From Bacteroidota bacterium (GTDB lineage: Bacteria > Bacteroidota > Bacteroidia > Chitinophagales > Chitinophagaceae), in the NCBI GenBank assembly GCA_016715505.1, contig JADJZY010000037.1, positions 66,454-130,453 of the forward strand: a DNA stretch of 64,000 bases. Reading direction: 5' to 3'. Made by a program: the position numbers and the translations under genes. Position 1 is the first letter of the stretch; every line of letters begins with the position of its first letter. Shown one piece after another: positions 17,701-25,937 of the stretch. Under the pieces are notes generated by a model, which did no database searches, was not told the DNA's origin, and saw nothing but the letters and a program-made list of their open reading frames with translations.

Positions 17701-19991
17701 GGAAAGTTAGTGGTCAAAATGGCTTTATCTCCGGCACAATAAAAAGTTTTGTCTTTACTTGTCGGAATATTTTGAATATTTGAAGCATCACATACATCTG
17801 CATTATCAGCGCCCATATCAAATGGTGCTGCATAATTTTGGCAATCAATGTCCTGCGATACAAAAGTACTCGGCGTAGTTCCTATGCCATTGAGTAAATG
17901 TTGGTTGATATGTAAATCGATATCTGAATTAAAAAGAGGATTGATGTTTACAGAATTGGCATCCAAGTTGGCGGTATTGAGGGTCCACTGAGCTAAGTTT
18001 GGAAAATCAAGTGTTCCCGTTGAAACCATAAAGCCTTGTCCGGCATTGGGGATATAATAATCATTGTAATTACAACTAGATCCCGCCAGGCCAATACTTA
18101 AGGAAGGCAGCCATAGACCCGCATGACGGCCCGGAGCTGTTTGAGCCGCAGAAATATTGGAGAAAATATTATTTCGAACAGTATTGATAGCGGCCGTTAC
18201 ATTGCTGAAATTTAAACATGCTGAAGACCCTGTAAAAGTGGCTGGCAAGTTTAATTGTATTGAATTATTTTCGACAAACTGAACACGGGTGCTTGGTGTG
18301 GAAGATGATCCTGCCATTTGAATACCTCTGACAAGCAAGGTACCATTTACATTCGTCTGATTATAGGCTGTTGATAAATTACTGATGGTGTTGCCATATA
18401 CATTCACACTCACACTGGATCCTGTAGGGCCGCCATACGCCGTATAAATACCAGTTACCGCTGAGGTGGAAGCATTGGAAGCATTGGCCAGATTATAAAT
18501 TTTATTCCTAAAAATAGAAGTTGTGCCTTGTGAACCCGAAGTAAAAATACCATTGATACCACCCGTTGAAGAGATATTTCGAATGATGGTATTAAAAATA
18601 GCCGGATCTCGTTGATTCGTTAAATAAATCCCTCCGGAGGCAGCAGAAGTTTCACCTCCAATATCATTGTAGGCAGTTCCTCCAATGGTGTTATAAGTGC
18701 TGCAATTTGCTGTACCAATCAAAAGATTTAAATCCGGATATGTAGCTGAACCGCCAATTCCATAAACCCCATAAATACATTTTTCAATCACAAAATCCTG
18801 CAACACGATTCCGGAATTACTGCCGGAAATTGCCGTAGGTGTAAGCCCCTGCGAACTGAATCCGGTACTGGAAGAAATGAGTACCCCTTTTGAATTAATA
18901 TTTTGATTATCCAGGGAGACATAAAAATTCTTCAGGGTGATATTGCTACAACCATTGGTTGCGGATGCATTCCTGATGAGAAAACCAAATTCTGTTTGTT
19001 CGTCACCAATGATATGAATACCATCCATGGTGATAAAATCTGAACCATTAAAACAGAAACCAAAATTTGAAGGCACCGAATTCCCTTGGGTAAAAATGAT
19101 TGGATTGGGCCCAGAACCAGCTTTCTGAAAGGTAATGGGGAAACTCGCAGTTCCTGATGCATACAAAGGAGGAACATTTTCGAAAAATGATTGTCCGGAT
19201 GCCACATTAAATTGTAAAGGATTACTGAGTGATCCGCAGAGTAAGCGCGTATTTAAATAATTGACAGCATCCGTAAAACTATTGAAGTTATTTCCTGATG
19301 ATGGCAAAGTATTATTGATGGTGAACACACCGGTTGTTAGTGCGGGGCCTGAAGGGAAATCACTGATAATCGAGACACTATCAATAGCAGCGGGTGGATT
19401 TACGCAAATGTTATTGTTATTTTTCCAGGTAAATATGAGTCGTATGGTAGAAGCAGCTGAACAATTATTGATGAGCTGTGGAGGAATGACAATATTTTCA
19501 ACTTTACCAAATGTATCATTTAACAGTACGGCGATGGTTCTGGCAGGTGAAGGAAGAAAGCCGGTAGAAAGTGCCGTTGTAGGTGTAAAAGTGGTTGGTG
19601 CCACACTTACCATAAGGGCTTCATTAAATGTGGTTAATCCCTCCTCACCTTGAGCCTTCCATTTGAAGGATAAATCAACCTGGGTTTGACCGGCTGGAAT
19701 GGTTACATCTCTATAAATATGTACAACGCTGGTATTGGTAAACGCATAATCCCAGGAATTGGTGGTACCTGCATTGGGCGAAATATGGGCGACATTTCCA
19801 TTGAAGCCATTTGGATTTGTGGAAATGGTCCATTTATTGACCTGGGTTCCATTCACTTCAACCCAACCATTGGCGGCGAAAGTAGTTCCCAATTGAAAAC
19901 CTCCTGCGGCATTGGGATCGAGTAAAAAAGATTGTGCCTGCCCCTGAAGAACAAAAAGAACCAGGTTTAGAATAACGAATATTTTTTTCAT
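14799..19991 (-). CDS. Large T9SS cargo protein with beta-helix, lamin-tail and sorting domains
   Basis: Exported protein of 1730 residues from the ATG at 19991 (MKKIFVILNLVLFVLQGQAQS); a start ten codons earlier is unlikely. The N-terminal part is a jelly-roll-like region, then repeated right-handed parallel beta-helix coils (NITLKNFYVSLDNQN, NTIIRNISSTGGINGIF, NKIYNLANASN). Several Ig-like repeats follow with SYQWKFANSPSGPF and TYTWTVDAS-like strands. A lamin-tail-like domain is visible as KITELTMFRNGTG and DADFIEITNLGNNSVNMSG. The C-terminus is a type A sorting domain: HPNPVENDLHISLFM, LRILDMAGRKVK, VIDLSGLASGMYQLEM, ending EKLIKK. It should be transported by type IX secretion and displayed or released. 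The ligand is unknown. The frame is intact despite its length. Confidence 0.88.
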   Translation of the reverse strand: MKKIFVILNLVLFVLQGQAQSFLLDPNAAGGFQLGTTFAANGWVEVNGTQVNKWTISTNPNGFNGNVAHISPNAGTTNSWDYAFTNTSVVHIYRDVTIPAGQTQVDLSFKWKAQGEEGLTTFNEALMVSVAPTTFTPTTALSTGFLPSPARTIAVLLNDTFGKVENIVIPPQLINNCSAASTIRLIFTWKNNNNICVNPPAAIDSVSIISDFPSGPALTTGVFTINNTLPSSGNNFNSFTDAVNYLNTRLLCGSLSNPLQFNVASGQSFFENVPPLYASGTASFPITFQKAGSGPNPIIFTQGNSVPSNFGFCFNGSDFITMDGIHIIGDEQTEFGFLIRNASATNGCSNITLKNFYVSLDNQNINSKGVLISSSTGFSSQGLTPTAISGSNSGIVLQDFVIEKCIYGVYGIGGSATYPDLNLLIGTANCSTYNTIGGTAYNDIGGETSAASGGIYLTNQRDPAIFNTIIRNISSTGGINGIFTSGSQGTTSIFRNKIYNLANASNASTSAVTGIYTAYGGPTGSSVSVNVYGNTISNLSTAYNQTNVNGTLLVRGIQMAGSSSTPSTRVQFVENNSIQLNLPATFTGSSACLNFSNVTAAINTVRNNIFSNISAAQTAPGRHAGLWLPSLSIGLAGSSCNYNDYYIPNAGQGFMVSTGTLDFPNLAQWTLNTANLDANSVNINPLFNSDIDLHINQHLLNGIGTTPSTFVSQDIDCQNYAAPFDMGADNADVCDASNIQNIPTSKDKTFYCAGDKAILTTNFPVQYIGLSYQWKFANSPSGPFFNVSGNPTATLKDLVTNPLGAGNRFYYNELTCALSGTTAPTLPVQTTTFLRPNVSASKDTLFACGQANDTIQVLGNAVSYTWTVDASTVQLPSNALYTQTTASANYVLTGLNNQGCPATDTLKVLVYPPFNSSGSSTNVTNVCAPGTGNLSSSATYSLNTGLKITELTMFRNGTGLTTPYPTYVGTNDADFIEITNLGNNSVNMSGYQVDLWLANSVLSRTFTVPNGVVLPPSATMVLSTAVGIDDPANRFYTMSNPNGQITSSGPLSSATIFGVVLRNGNQKLDVVRVGAFIFPPAANVNSLDWQGLLIPIGGRAGLQRITADNNGPIDWIVSSTTDLQTIGALNPGLPTYNTTPSISYSWSPGAVLNDSTLSNPVFANVLDSTQFIVTIQEVNSQCKVKDTVLVDIYPTPQIVVSNPAGICQPGSLDVGLNNPMYTGSIIPPGSTLNFFNTNFTQGYSNPLTDSGAYQVVMSTAFCADTASFVATIHTKPDLVVSPQQVLTNCADSYDLTTSPNILLTPSYANKSYFWDTGLSSAVPNPSAVNLSDTVFILAQTPFCSDTDFIEIFINPPASTISLQLPGFFVSSYGNIACNSMNFNDGDSSVIFDATCSRICSIRDNADGTSLGQIDACDTVYQSGPITYNTQPFAARVYSITPANNAPAYVCLYYTDDDMQAYNSIAAPNWPLLPQGSATGPAMNQVSITKVNGGVLGGPNTNAVAFPIPASDISYDAVNQIWQICFNTSGFSDFYLHTTNPGNAPLPVIASPLSAQRIEETVALNWITYQERWNAGFVIERSLNGRDFYPLSDLIPSQGVNGNSDLVKNYQYTDVQPHDGINYYRYRQVDLNGQTTHSNIVQVKFGSETSIYTHPNPVENDLHISLFMNRNANIDLRILDMAGRKVKVVSTQLNKGEQQMVIDLSGLASGMYQLEMSTGQELIYTEKLIKK

Positions 19992-20026
19992 ACGATTTAC
20001 TTTAGCGCAAATGTAAAGCATTCTGT

Positions 20027-20359
20027 ATGTTACGAACCATTACTCTTTTGGTGTTTTCCAACATTTTTATGACCATTGCCTGGTATGGTTTTTTACGAAA
20101 AACGGAGTTCCCATTGTGGAAAGCCATCCTGCTGAGTTGGGGAATTGCGTTTTTTGAGTACTGCTTAATGATTCCGGCGAATCGTTATGGGGTATTATCG
20201 GGCCATAGTGGGTTTCAGCTAAAAATTGTGCAGGAAATTATCACCCTCATCATCTTCAGCATTTTTGCGGTGGTTTATTTGAAAGAACCATTGAAAATCA
20301 ATTATTTGTATAGTTTTATCTGCATCCTGGGCGCGGTGTATTTTGCCTTTCGGAAATGA
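20027..20359 (+). CDS. DMT family / DUF486 small membrane protein
   Basis: A 110-residue membrane protein with four predicted helices. MLRTITLLVFSNIFMTIAWYG, WGIAFFEYCLMIPANRYG and FSIFAVVYLKEPL are typical DUF486 segments; this family resembles half of a drug/metabolite transporter. It is divergent from the large T9SS cargo gene, with only 35 bases between the two start codons. Substrate unknown. Confidence 0.9.
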   Translation: MLRTITLLVFSNIFMTIAWYGFLRKTEFPLWKAILLSWGIAFFEYCLMIPANRYGVLSGHSGFQLKIVQEIITLIIFSIFAVVYLKEPLKINYLYSFICILGAVYFAFRK

Positions 20360-20394
20360 TGCATTTATCACAAATTTTGGATCGGGCGTAAACT

Positions 20395-20453
20395 GGAGGG
20401 TCCCCGGCGCAGAGGAAGCGGTTAAGCTGCCGGAATCACGGGGGCATAAAAAC
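20395..20453 (+). repeat. Dispersed GC-rich element, copy A
   Basis: GGAGGGTCCCCGGCGCA at 20395-20411 and ACGGGGGCA at 20438-20446 recur, with 43 versus 42 bases between their starts, on the minus strand at 38479-38426. AGCGGTT-like sequence lies between in both. The element is far more GC-rich than its surroundings and lies about 150-210 bases upstream of fusA, on the same strand. Confidence 0.65.
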
Positions 20454-20543
20454 TTTAGGGACAAAAACCGGACAGATTGCGTTAGCACAATGTGAATTCT
20501 TGTTGTGGATAGATTGTGTCTGTTTTTTTTCATATAAATGCTT

Positions 20544-20551
20544 TACCTTTG
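20544..20551 (+). promoter_or_regulatory. -7 promoter box of fusA
   Basis: TACCTTTG fits the Bacteroidota TAnnTTTG -7 consensus. It implies a leader of about 45 bases before the fusA ATG. Confidence 0.65.
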
Positions 20552-20603
20552 CGCCTCCAAATTTTAGGGTTTAAACCCGCAAAAACATTCAAAAACATTT
20601 AAA

Positions 20604-22748
20604 ATGGCAGATTTACGCTACCAAAGAAACTTCGGAATTGCCGCTCACATTGATGCCGGTAAAACCACAACAACTGAACGTATCCTTTATTACACCGGTG
20701 TAAACCACAAGATTGGTGAGGTACACGACGGAGGTGCAACCATGGACTGGATGGCACAAGAACAAGAAAGAGGTATCACCATTACTTCGGCAGCTACCAC
20801 TTGTTTTTGGAATTTCCCAACTGAACAGGGACAAAAAACGCCATTGTCTAAACAATTCAAATTTAATATCATTGATACTCCGGGACACGTTAACTTTACC
20901 GTAGAGGTAGAGCGTTCTTTGCGTGTTTTGGATGGTTTATTGGCCTTATTCTGCGCGGTATCGGGTGTGGAACCACAATCTGAAACCGTTTGGCGTCAGG
21001 CTAATCGATATCGTGTTCCACGTATTGGTTTCGTCAACAAAATGGACCGAAGCGGTGCTGATTTCCTCAATGTGGTAAAACAAGTGAAAGAAATGCTGGG
21101 TGCGAAAGCGGTTCCATTACAATTACCGATTGGTGCAGAAGACAACTTCAAAGGAGTTGTGGACTTGATTACCATGAAGGCCATTGTTTGGGAAGATGCT
21201 ACCTTGGGTATGACTTTTAAAGAAGTGCCTATTCCGGCTGAAATGGTTGAAGAAGTAAACGAATGGCGTCAGCATTTGATTGAAGCTGTTGCGGATTACG
21301 ATGAAAAATTATTGGAAAAATTCTTTGAAGATCCAAATACGATTACTGAAGATGAAGTACATGAAGCGATTCGTAAAGCAACCATCGATATCTCGATTAT
21401 CCCGATGATGTGTGGATCATCTTTCAAAAATAAAGGTGTACAAACTGCCCTGGATGCGATTTGCCGTTACTTGCCTGGTCCTTTGGATATCGAAGCTGTA
21501 AAAGGTACAAATCCGGATACCAACGAAGAAGTTGAGCGTCGCGCTGATCCGAAAGAACCATTCTCTGCTTTGGCCTTTAAAATCATGACGGATCCTTTCG
21601 TAGGTCGTTTGGCCTTCTTCCGTGCATATTCAGGTCGTTTGGATTCCGGTTCTTATGTATTAAATACCCGTACCGGTAAAAATGAGCGTATCAGCCGTAT
21701 TATGCAGATGCATGCGAATAAACAAAATCCAGTTGATTATATCGAAGCGGGTGATATCGGTGCTGCTGTAGGATTTAAAGATATTAAAACAGGAGATACA
21801 CTTTGTGATGAAAAAAATCCGGTGATTCTTGAGTCAATGACCTTCCCTGAACCGGTGATTTCTATTGCCGTTGAACCAAAAGCGCAAGCTGATGTGGACA
21901 AAATGGGTATGGCCATTGCCAAATTGGTTGAAGAAGATCCAACTTTAAGGGTGAAAACAGATGAAGAAACCGGTCAGACCATTTTGAGTGGTATGGGTGA
22001 GTTACATCTCGAAATCATCGTTGACCGTATGCGTCGTGAATTTAAAGTAGAAGTAAACCAAGGTGCTCCTCAGGTGGCTTATAAAGAGGCCTTCCAAATG
22101 GCGATTCAACATCGTGAGGTATTGAAAAAACAATCAGGTGGTCGTGGTAAGTTTGCCGATATTCAGTTTGAAATTGGACCTGCAGACGAAGAGTGGTTAA
22201 AAGAAAATGAAGGAAAAAGCTTCCAGTTTGTCAACGACTTATTTGGTGGATCTATCCCGAAAGAATTCTTGCCTGCTATTCAGAAAGGTTTTGAACAAGC
22301 CATGAACAATGGTGTATTGGCCTCCTACCCTTTAGTGAGTATGAAAGTACGTGTGTTTGATGGTAGTTACCATGATGTGGATTCAGACAGTATGAGCTTT
22401 GAGCTTTGTGCCCGTCAAGGATTCCGTGAAGCTGGTTTAAAAGCCAAGCCGGTATTATTGGAACCAATCATGAAGGTTGAGGTAATTACGCCTGATCAAT
22501 ACATGGGTGACGTAACCGGAGACTTAAACCGTCGTCGTGGTATTCTCGAAGGTATGGACAGCAAAGCCGGTGCTCAGGTGATTAAAGCAAAAGTTCCATT
22601 GTCTGAAATGTTTGGATATGTAACCCAATTGCGTTCATTATCATCAGGTCGTGCAAGCAACGTGATGGAATTCAGTCATTACTCTCCTGCACCCAATAAT
22701 ATTGCAGAAGAAGTGATTGCCCGCGTAAAAGGCAGCAAGGCCAACTAA
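20604..22748 (+). CDS. fusA: Translation elongation factor G
   Basis: GTPase of 714 residues that drives ribosomal translocation. G motifs: AAHIDAGKTTTTERIL (G1), ERGITITSAATTCFW (G2), DTPGHVNFT (G3), NKMDRSGADF (G4). Domains II-V are complete, with GMGELHLEIIVDRMRREF in domain III, NQGAPQVAYKEA at the III-IV junction and MFGYVTQLRSLSSGRAS in domain V. The residue after PGHV is Asn (codon AAC) where Asp is usual; the catalytic His is kept. It is not in a str or S10 ribosomal operon here but stands alone, with its own promoter and terminator, between DUF486 and rpsT. The sequence is close to the main EF-G of the phylum rather than to a divergent paralog. Confidence 0.95.
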   Translation: MADLRYQRNFGIAAHIDAGKTTTTERILYYTGVNHKIGEVHDGGATMDWMAQEQERGITITSAATTCFWNFPTEQGQKTPLSKQFKFNIIDTPGHVNFTVEVERSLRVLDGLLALFCAVSGVEPQSETVWRQANRYRVPRIGFVNKMDRSGADFLNVVKQVKEMLGAKAVPLQLPIGAEDNFKGVVDLITMKAIVWEDATLGMTFKEVPIPAEMVEEVNEWRQHLIEAVADYDEKLLEKFFEDPNTITEDEVHEAIRKATIDISIIPMMCGSSFKNKGVQTALDAICRYLPGPLDIEAVKGTNPDTNEEVERRADPKEPFSALAFKIMTDPFVGRLAFFRAYSGRLDSGSYVLNTRTGKNERISRIMQMHANKQNPVDYIEAGDIGAAVGFKDIKTGDTLCDEKNPVILESMTFPEPVISIAVEPKAQADVDKMGMAIAKLVEEDPTLRVKTDEETGQTILSGMGELHLEIIVDRMRREFKVEVNQGAPQVAYKEAFQMAIQHREVLKKQSGGRGKFADIQFEIGPADEEWLKENEGKSFQFVNDLFGGSIPKEFLPAIQKGFEQAMNNGVLASYPLVSMKVRVFDGSYHDVDSDSMSFELCARQGFREAGLKAKPVLLEPIMKVEVITPDQYMGDVTGDLNRRRGILEGMDSKAGAQVIKAKVPLSEMFGYVTQLRSLSSGRASNVMEFSHYSPAPNNIAEEVIARVKGSKAN

Positions 22749-22770
22749 TTAAACAGATTTAAGTTAAAAC

Positions 22771-22799
22771 AAAAGCCTCCCTTTGGGGAGGTTTTTTTA
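22771..22799 (+). terminator. Terminator of fusA
   Basis: AAGCCTCC and GGAGG(TTT) form a hairpin with a short CTTTGG loop, followed by seven T residues, 22 bases after the fusA stop. Confidence 0.85.
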
Positions 22800-23127
22800 T
22801 GGAATGAACGCATGTTTTCTCGGTCACCTTGGGTTTGTAATGATTACAAAAATTCAATAGTCCAATCTTTGCTTCCCTCGATAAGACTATTTTCAATCAA
22901 TAACGGCGTTAACATAGTACAATCATTGGTGTGAACAAATTTTTAATGACAATTGGTACTCCGTTTCATAAACCCTGATAAACAGGGCAATGTGGCATTT
23001 GAAAAGTAATTCTGAAACCTAAAAAGTAATTTTGAAGCATGATTTCTTATAGATTTAGAACTTTTTTACACGAATTATTTTAAATATAAGGGAATACTTG
23101 TATATTTGCGCCCTAAAAAAAAAGTAA
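22800..23127. promoter_or_regulatory. Intergenic region with rpsT promoter and a 20-bp tandem repeat
   Basis: The -7 box TATATTTG is at 23101-23108, about 20 bases upstream of the rpsT start. At 23001-23040 two 20-base units sharing the core AAAAGTAATT-TGAA lie directly in tandem, 60-100 bases upstream of the -7 box. No gene is seen in the rest. Confidence 0.6.
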
Positions 23128-23454
23128 ATGGCTAATCACAAAGCGACCAAAAAAGATACTCGTCAAGCTAACAAACGTAGAGAAAGAAATCGTTATCATG
23201 GTAAAACAACCCGTAATGCCATGCGTGATTTGTTAGCCTTATCTTCTGCAGAAGAAGCTGGTGAAAAATTACCGAAAGTAGTTGCGATGTTGGACAAATT
23301 AGCCAAACGCAATGTAATTCATAAAAACAAAGCTTCAAACTTAAAATCTGCTTTGGCTAAAAACGTCAACAATTTAAGTAAGGTTGTTGAAGCCGTTGCT
23401 GCAAAACCAAAAGCTGCCAAGAAAAAAGCCGCTCCCAAAAAAGCCAAAAAATAA
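23128..23454 (+). CDS. rpsT: 30S ribosomal protein S20
   Basis: Small-subunit ribosomal protein that binds 16S rRNA helices near the bottom of the body. The start MANHKATKKDTRQANKRRER and HKNKASNLKSALAK match S20. At 108 residues it is longer than most S20 proteins because of a Lys/Ala-rich tail (KPKAAKKKAAPKKAKK), a frequent trait in this phylum. Single-gene unit with promoter at 23101 and terminator at 23472. Confidence 0.95.
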   Translation: MANHKATKKDTRQANKRRERNRYHGKTTRNAMRDLLALSSAEEAGEKLPKVVAMLDKLAKRNVIHKNKASNLKSALAKNVNNLSKVVEAVAAKPKAAKKKAAPKKAKK

Positions 23455-23471
23455 TTCAATTAAATAGCCTT

Positions 23472-23499
23472 AAAGCCATTCTTCGGGATGGCTTTTTTT
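23472..23499 (+). terminator. Terminator of rpsT
   Basis: AAAGCCATTC and GGATGGCTTT pair around a TTCG tetraloop, followed by a T run. Confidence 0.88.
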
Positions 23500-23674
23500 A
23501 TTTAACCTGAATCGTTCACTCAAGAATGAGACCTTTGCCAAACCTGTTGAAATGAATAAAATAGTCATTGGCTTCAAACATTTGAGTTGCAAAGCCATGA
23601 ATTTTTTTTACCAAATGTCTTTTGCAACGGTCTCAAAAAATAATCTATTTTTGAATATTAAAATTTCCAATTCG

Positions 23675-24592
23675 ATGAAAAAGTTCTGTACCATTTTATT
23701 CTTGTTGAGTCTTCAGATTATGTCATTTGCACAAAATGCAAAAAAAGAATTTGTAATAGGCTCGCAATGTTCCATCCTGATTCCTGAAGGATTTGTCAAT
23801 ACAGGTGCTTACGCCGGTGTCCAAAATAAAAGTAAAACCACCAATGTGATGATTTCACATGTAAAGACCAGCGCCGCCAATTTTGGAGCTGCCTTTAATA
23901 AGGATAGTATGTCGGCAAAAGGTTTACAATTACTAGACAATAAAGAAGTAAATATTCAGCAAGGCAAAGCCTGGTTGGTAAAATCAAAAAATACCAAAAA
24001 TCAAACCTACAAACATGTCCTTTATTTTGAAGCCGCGCCGAAGAATGTAGTTTGTTTGACAGGTCAATATCCTGAAAAAAACAAGGATATGGAAACGGTT
24101 GTTGTTGAAATGCTGACTTCTGTTTTCTACGATAAGGATCACCAGGATAACCTGGAAGATTTTGCGCCGTTTTTTGTGAGTGTTCCCACTTCCTTCATGA
24201 AACCTGCCAAAGGAACCATGGGTACATTGGTGTATTCCAACAATGGCCTGAACTCTAGTTTATCAGCAGAAAATTCTTCGTTTGTTGTAACGATGTCAGG
24301 AATCAACAGACCGGTTGCTGATTTAAAAAGCTATTGCGAAGAAAGATCGGTTAAAAATTATCGCATCAAGGATTTAAAAATTAAAGAAAGTCGGGCCGTG
24401 AAATACGATGGGTTAGAAGGTTATGAATGTGTGGCAGAAGGTACTCAGGACGGTAAAGCCATTATGGTTTTTTATACTTATTTATTTCAGGATAAACGTA
24501 TATTTCTGATGCAAGGTAATAGCATGAAAAATATGAAAGATGAGTTGAAACAATTCCGCGAAATAAGTAAAACATTTAAGCGTAAGTCATAA
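23675..24592 (+). CDS. Exported protein of unknown function
   Basis: 305 residues from the ATG at 23675, whose signal peptide is MKKFCTILFLLSLQIMSFAQ; the frame is open further upstream but without such a start. The mature part looks like two related halves: VIGSQCSILIPEGFV..GVQNKSKTTNVMISH near the N-terminus and FFVSVPTSFMKPAKG..VYSNNGLNSSLSAE later, each followed by a segment on a glutamate- and lysine-rich background. Two copies of one domain are therefore possible. I do not recognise the family. No neighbour suggests a role. Confidence 0.7.
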   Translation: MKKFCTILFLLSLQIMSFAQNAKKEFVIGSQCSILIPEGFVNTGAYAGVQNKSKTTNVMISHVKTSAANFGAAFNKDSMSAKGLQLLDNKEVNIQQGKAWLVKSKNTKNQTYKHVLYFEAAPKNVVCLTGQYPEKNKDMETVVVEMLTSVFYDKDHQDNLEDFAPFFVSVPTSFMKPAKGTMGTLVYSNNGLNSSLSAENSSFVVTMSGINRPVADLKSYCEERSVKNYRIKDLKIKESRAVKYDGLEGYECVAEGTQDGKAIMVFYTYLFQDKRIFLMQGNSMKNMKDELKQFREISKTFKRKS

Positions 24593-24649
24593 CCTGATCC
24601 ATCACTGATTCAGCCTTTTATGCCTGCATGAAATCAGGGCGATACTTGT

Positions 24650-25038
24650 ATGGATGTTCGTAAACTTTTTTTATTGGATGCCTCTGGTGCACTAATCAGT
24701 TGTTTACTCATTGGATATTTGCAAATTCCCCATGCCGAAGTTTTTGGCATACCCCCACCCGCTTTTCGGATACTCCTGATTTTAGCGATTGCTCTGATAC
24801 TTTTCTCTTCCTTCTGTTTCTTTTTCCTGAACACGGCTCACTTAAATCATTTCTAAGGAAATTGGCCTGGATGAACACCACTTATCTTTTCATAACCATG
24901 TGTTTTATTATTCAATATTCCCAGCAAATCCGAATAGCAGGATGGATTTATTATAGCCTGGAAATACTGGTCATGAGCCTGTTGATTGTTATTGAATACC
25001 GACTTTCAAAAACTAAATCGATCCCAAATGAAATTTAA
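24650..25038 (+). CDS. Conserved small integral membrane protein (frameshifted)
   Basis: The N-terminal piece MDVRKLFLLDASGALISCLLIG (24650-24856) and the C-terminal piece FLRKLAWMNTTYLFITM..IAGWIYYSLEILVMSLLI are in different frames. One missing T in the run near 24825 joins them into about 129 residues with four hydrophobic helices: CFFFPEHGSLKSFLRKLA at the join. A four-helix membrane protein of this length and pattern is widespread in Bacteroidota and of unknown function. Confidence 0.7.
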
Positions 25039-25151
25039 ATTTTGGTGAAAGCCATTTTGTTAACAATGGTTGTTTCAGAGGTCGTTCAATCATCTACTTT
25101 CGAATACCTAAAGCGAAAAAAAGAATATGGAGTCGTTTCTGAATGGTTACA

Positions 25152-25174
25152 AAAAAAACCGGTACAAGACCGGT
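25152..25174 (-). terminator. Terminator of the exported protein gene at 25201-25704
   Basis: On the minus strand AACCGGTC and ACCGGTTTTTTTT form a hairpin with a T run. It lies between two convergent genes, and the palindrome could stop transcription from both sides. Confidence 0.7.
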
Positions 25175-25200
25175 TCATTGAATATTATTTGAAGAACGTA

Positions 25201-25704
25201 TTAACGCAACGTATAAGTTACAGTGCTACCGTTCGCTGTTTTCACCGGACGTTGTAAAATTGCTACATGACCCAGCATATCCTTTTTTGAACCTCTTTGA
25301 TAAAAAGTCAATAAATATCGACCTGAACGAGGGCATACAAATGAAAATTGTGTCCAATGTTCGTTGGTGATTTCAGGTTTAAATTTATCGGTAATCACAT
25401 CACCAACACCTTCCAGGCCCAATTTCATTTCAATTTTTTTCGCCTCAGGATCTCCAACCACACAAAACTGATACCATCTTCCTTCTACCAATTCAACCAT
25501 AATCGGGAACTCGGTATTACGTTGCATATCCAGGTTTCCCCCTTTGTAAGTTACAAAACCATCCGTTTTGTATTTGGTATAGAGTTCAGCTACTTTTAAG
25601 TCGAACGATAATTTTACCGGATCCTGATTGGCATTTTGAGCTTGAGTAAATAACGAACCTGCGATAAGTGCTAAGGTCATTAATACGGTGTGTAACTTTT
25701 TCAT
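25201..25704 (-). CDS. Exported protein of unknown function
   Basis: 167 residues with a signal peptide (MKKLHTVLMTLALIAGSLFTQAQN). The mature part is beta-rich, with GFVTYKGGNLDMQRNTEFPI, WYQFCVVGDPEAKKIEMKLG and WTQFSFVCPRSGRYLLTFYQ, which reads like a galactose-binding or C2-like sandwich that includes two Cys. Family not recognised. It converges with the membrane protein gene upstream in the window. Confidence 0.72.
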   Translation of the reverse strand: MKKLHTVLMTLALIAGSLFTQAQNANQDPVKLSFDLKVAELYTKYKTDGFVTYKGGNLDMQRNTEFPIMVELVEGRWYQFCVVGDPEAKKIEMKLGLEGVGDVITDKFKPEITNEHWTQFSFVCPRSGRYLLTFYQRGSKKDMLGHVAILQRPVKTANGSTVTYTLR

Positions 25705-25896
25705 GTTGTGTAGGATTTAGTAGTTGGACGTTTACATTGATGATTAAAAATCAAATTGTATGCCTATTTTTTTTAAATCATTGATTTTCAGCACCATAAA
25801 TGAGTAAAACCCTTGAAAAGACTATTATATATATTTTTTATACATTTTTATAATCATTAATATGATGAACTAATATCCTAAAAAACCTTGGGAGTA

Positions 25897-25904
25897 TATA
25901 TTTG
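25897..25904 (+). promoter_or_regulatory. -7 promoter box of the metallopeptidase gene
   Basis: TATATTTG, 33 bases upstream of the ATG at 25938, at the end of a strongly AT-rich intergenic stretch (25750-25880). Confidence 0.55.
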
Positions 25905-25937
25905 ACAAAGCCCTATTTTTGACTCAAACATGTTCTC

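Noticed and set aside
25042..25257. Plus-strand frame of 71 residues after the small membrane protein gene
   Set aside because: It runs through a terminator hairpin and into the antisense of the next gene, and starts at TTG.
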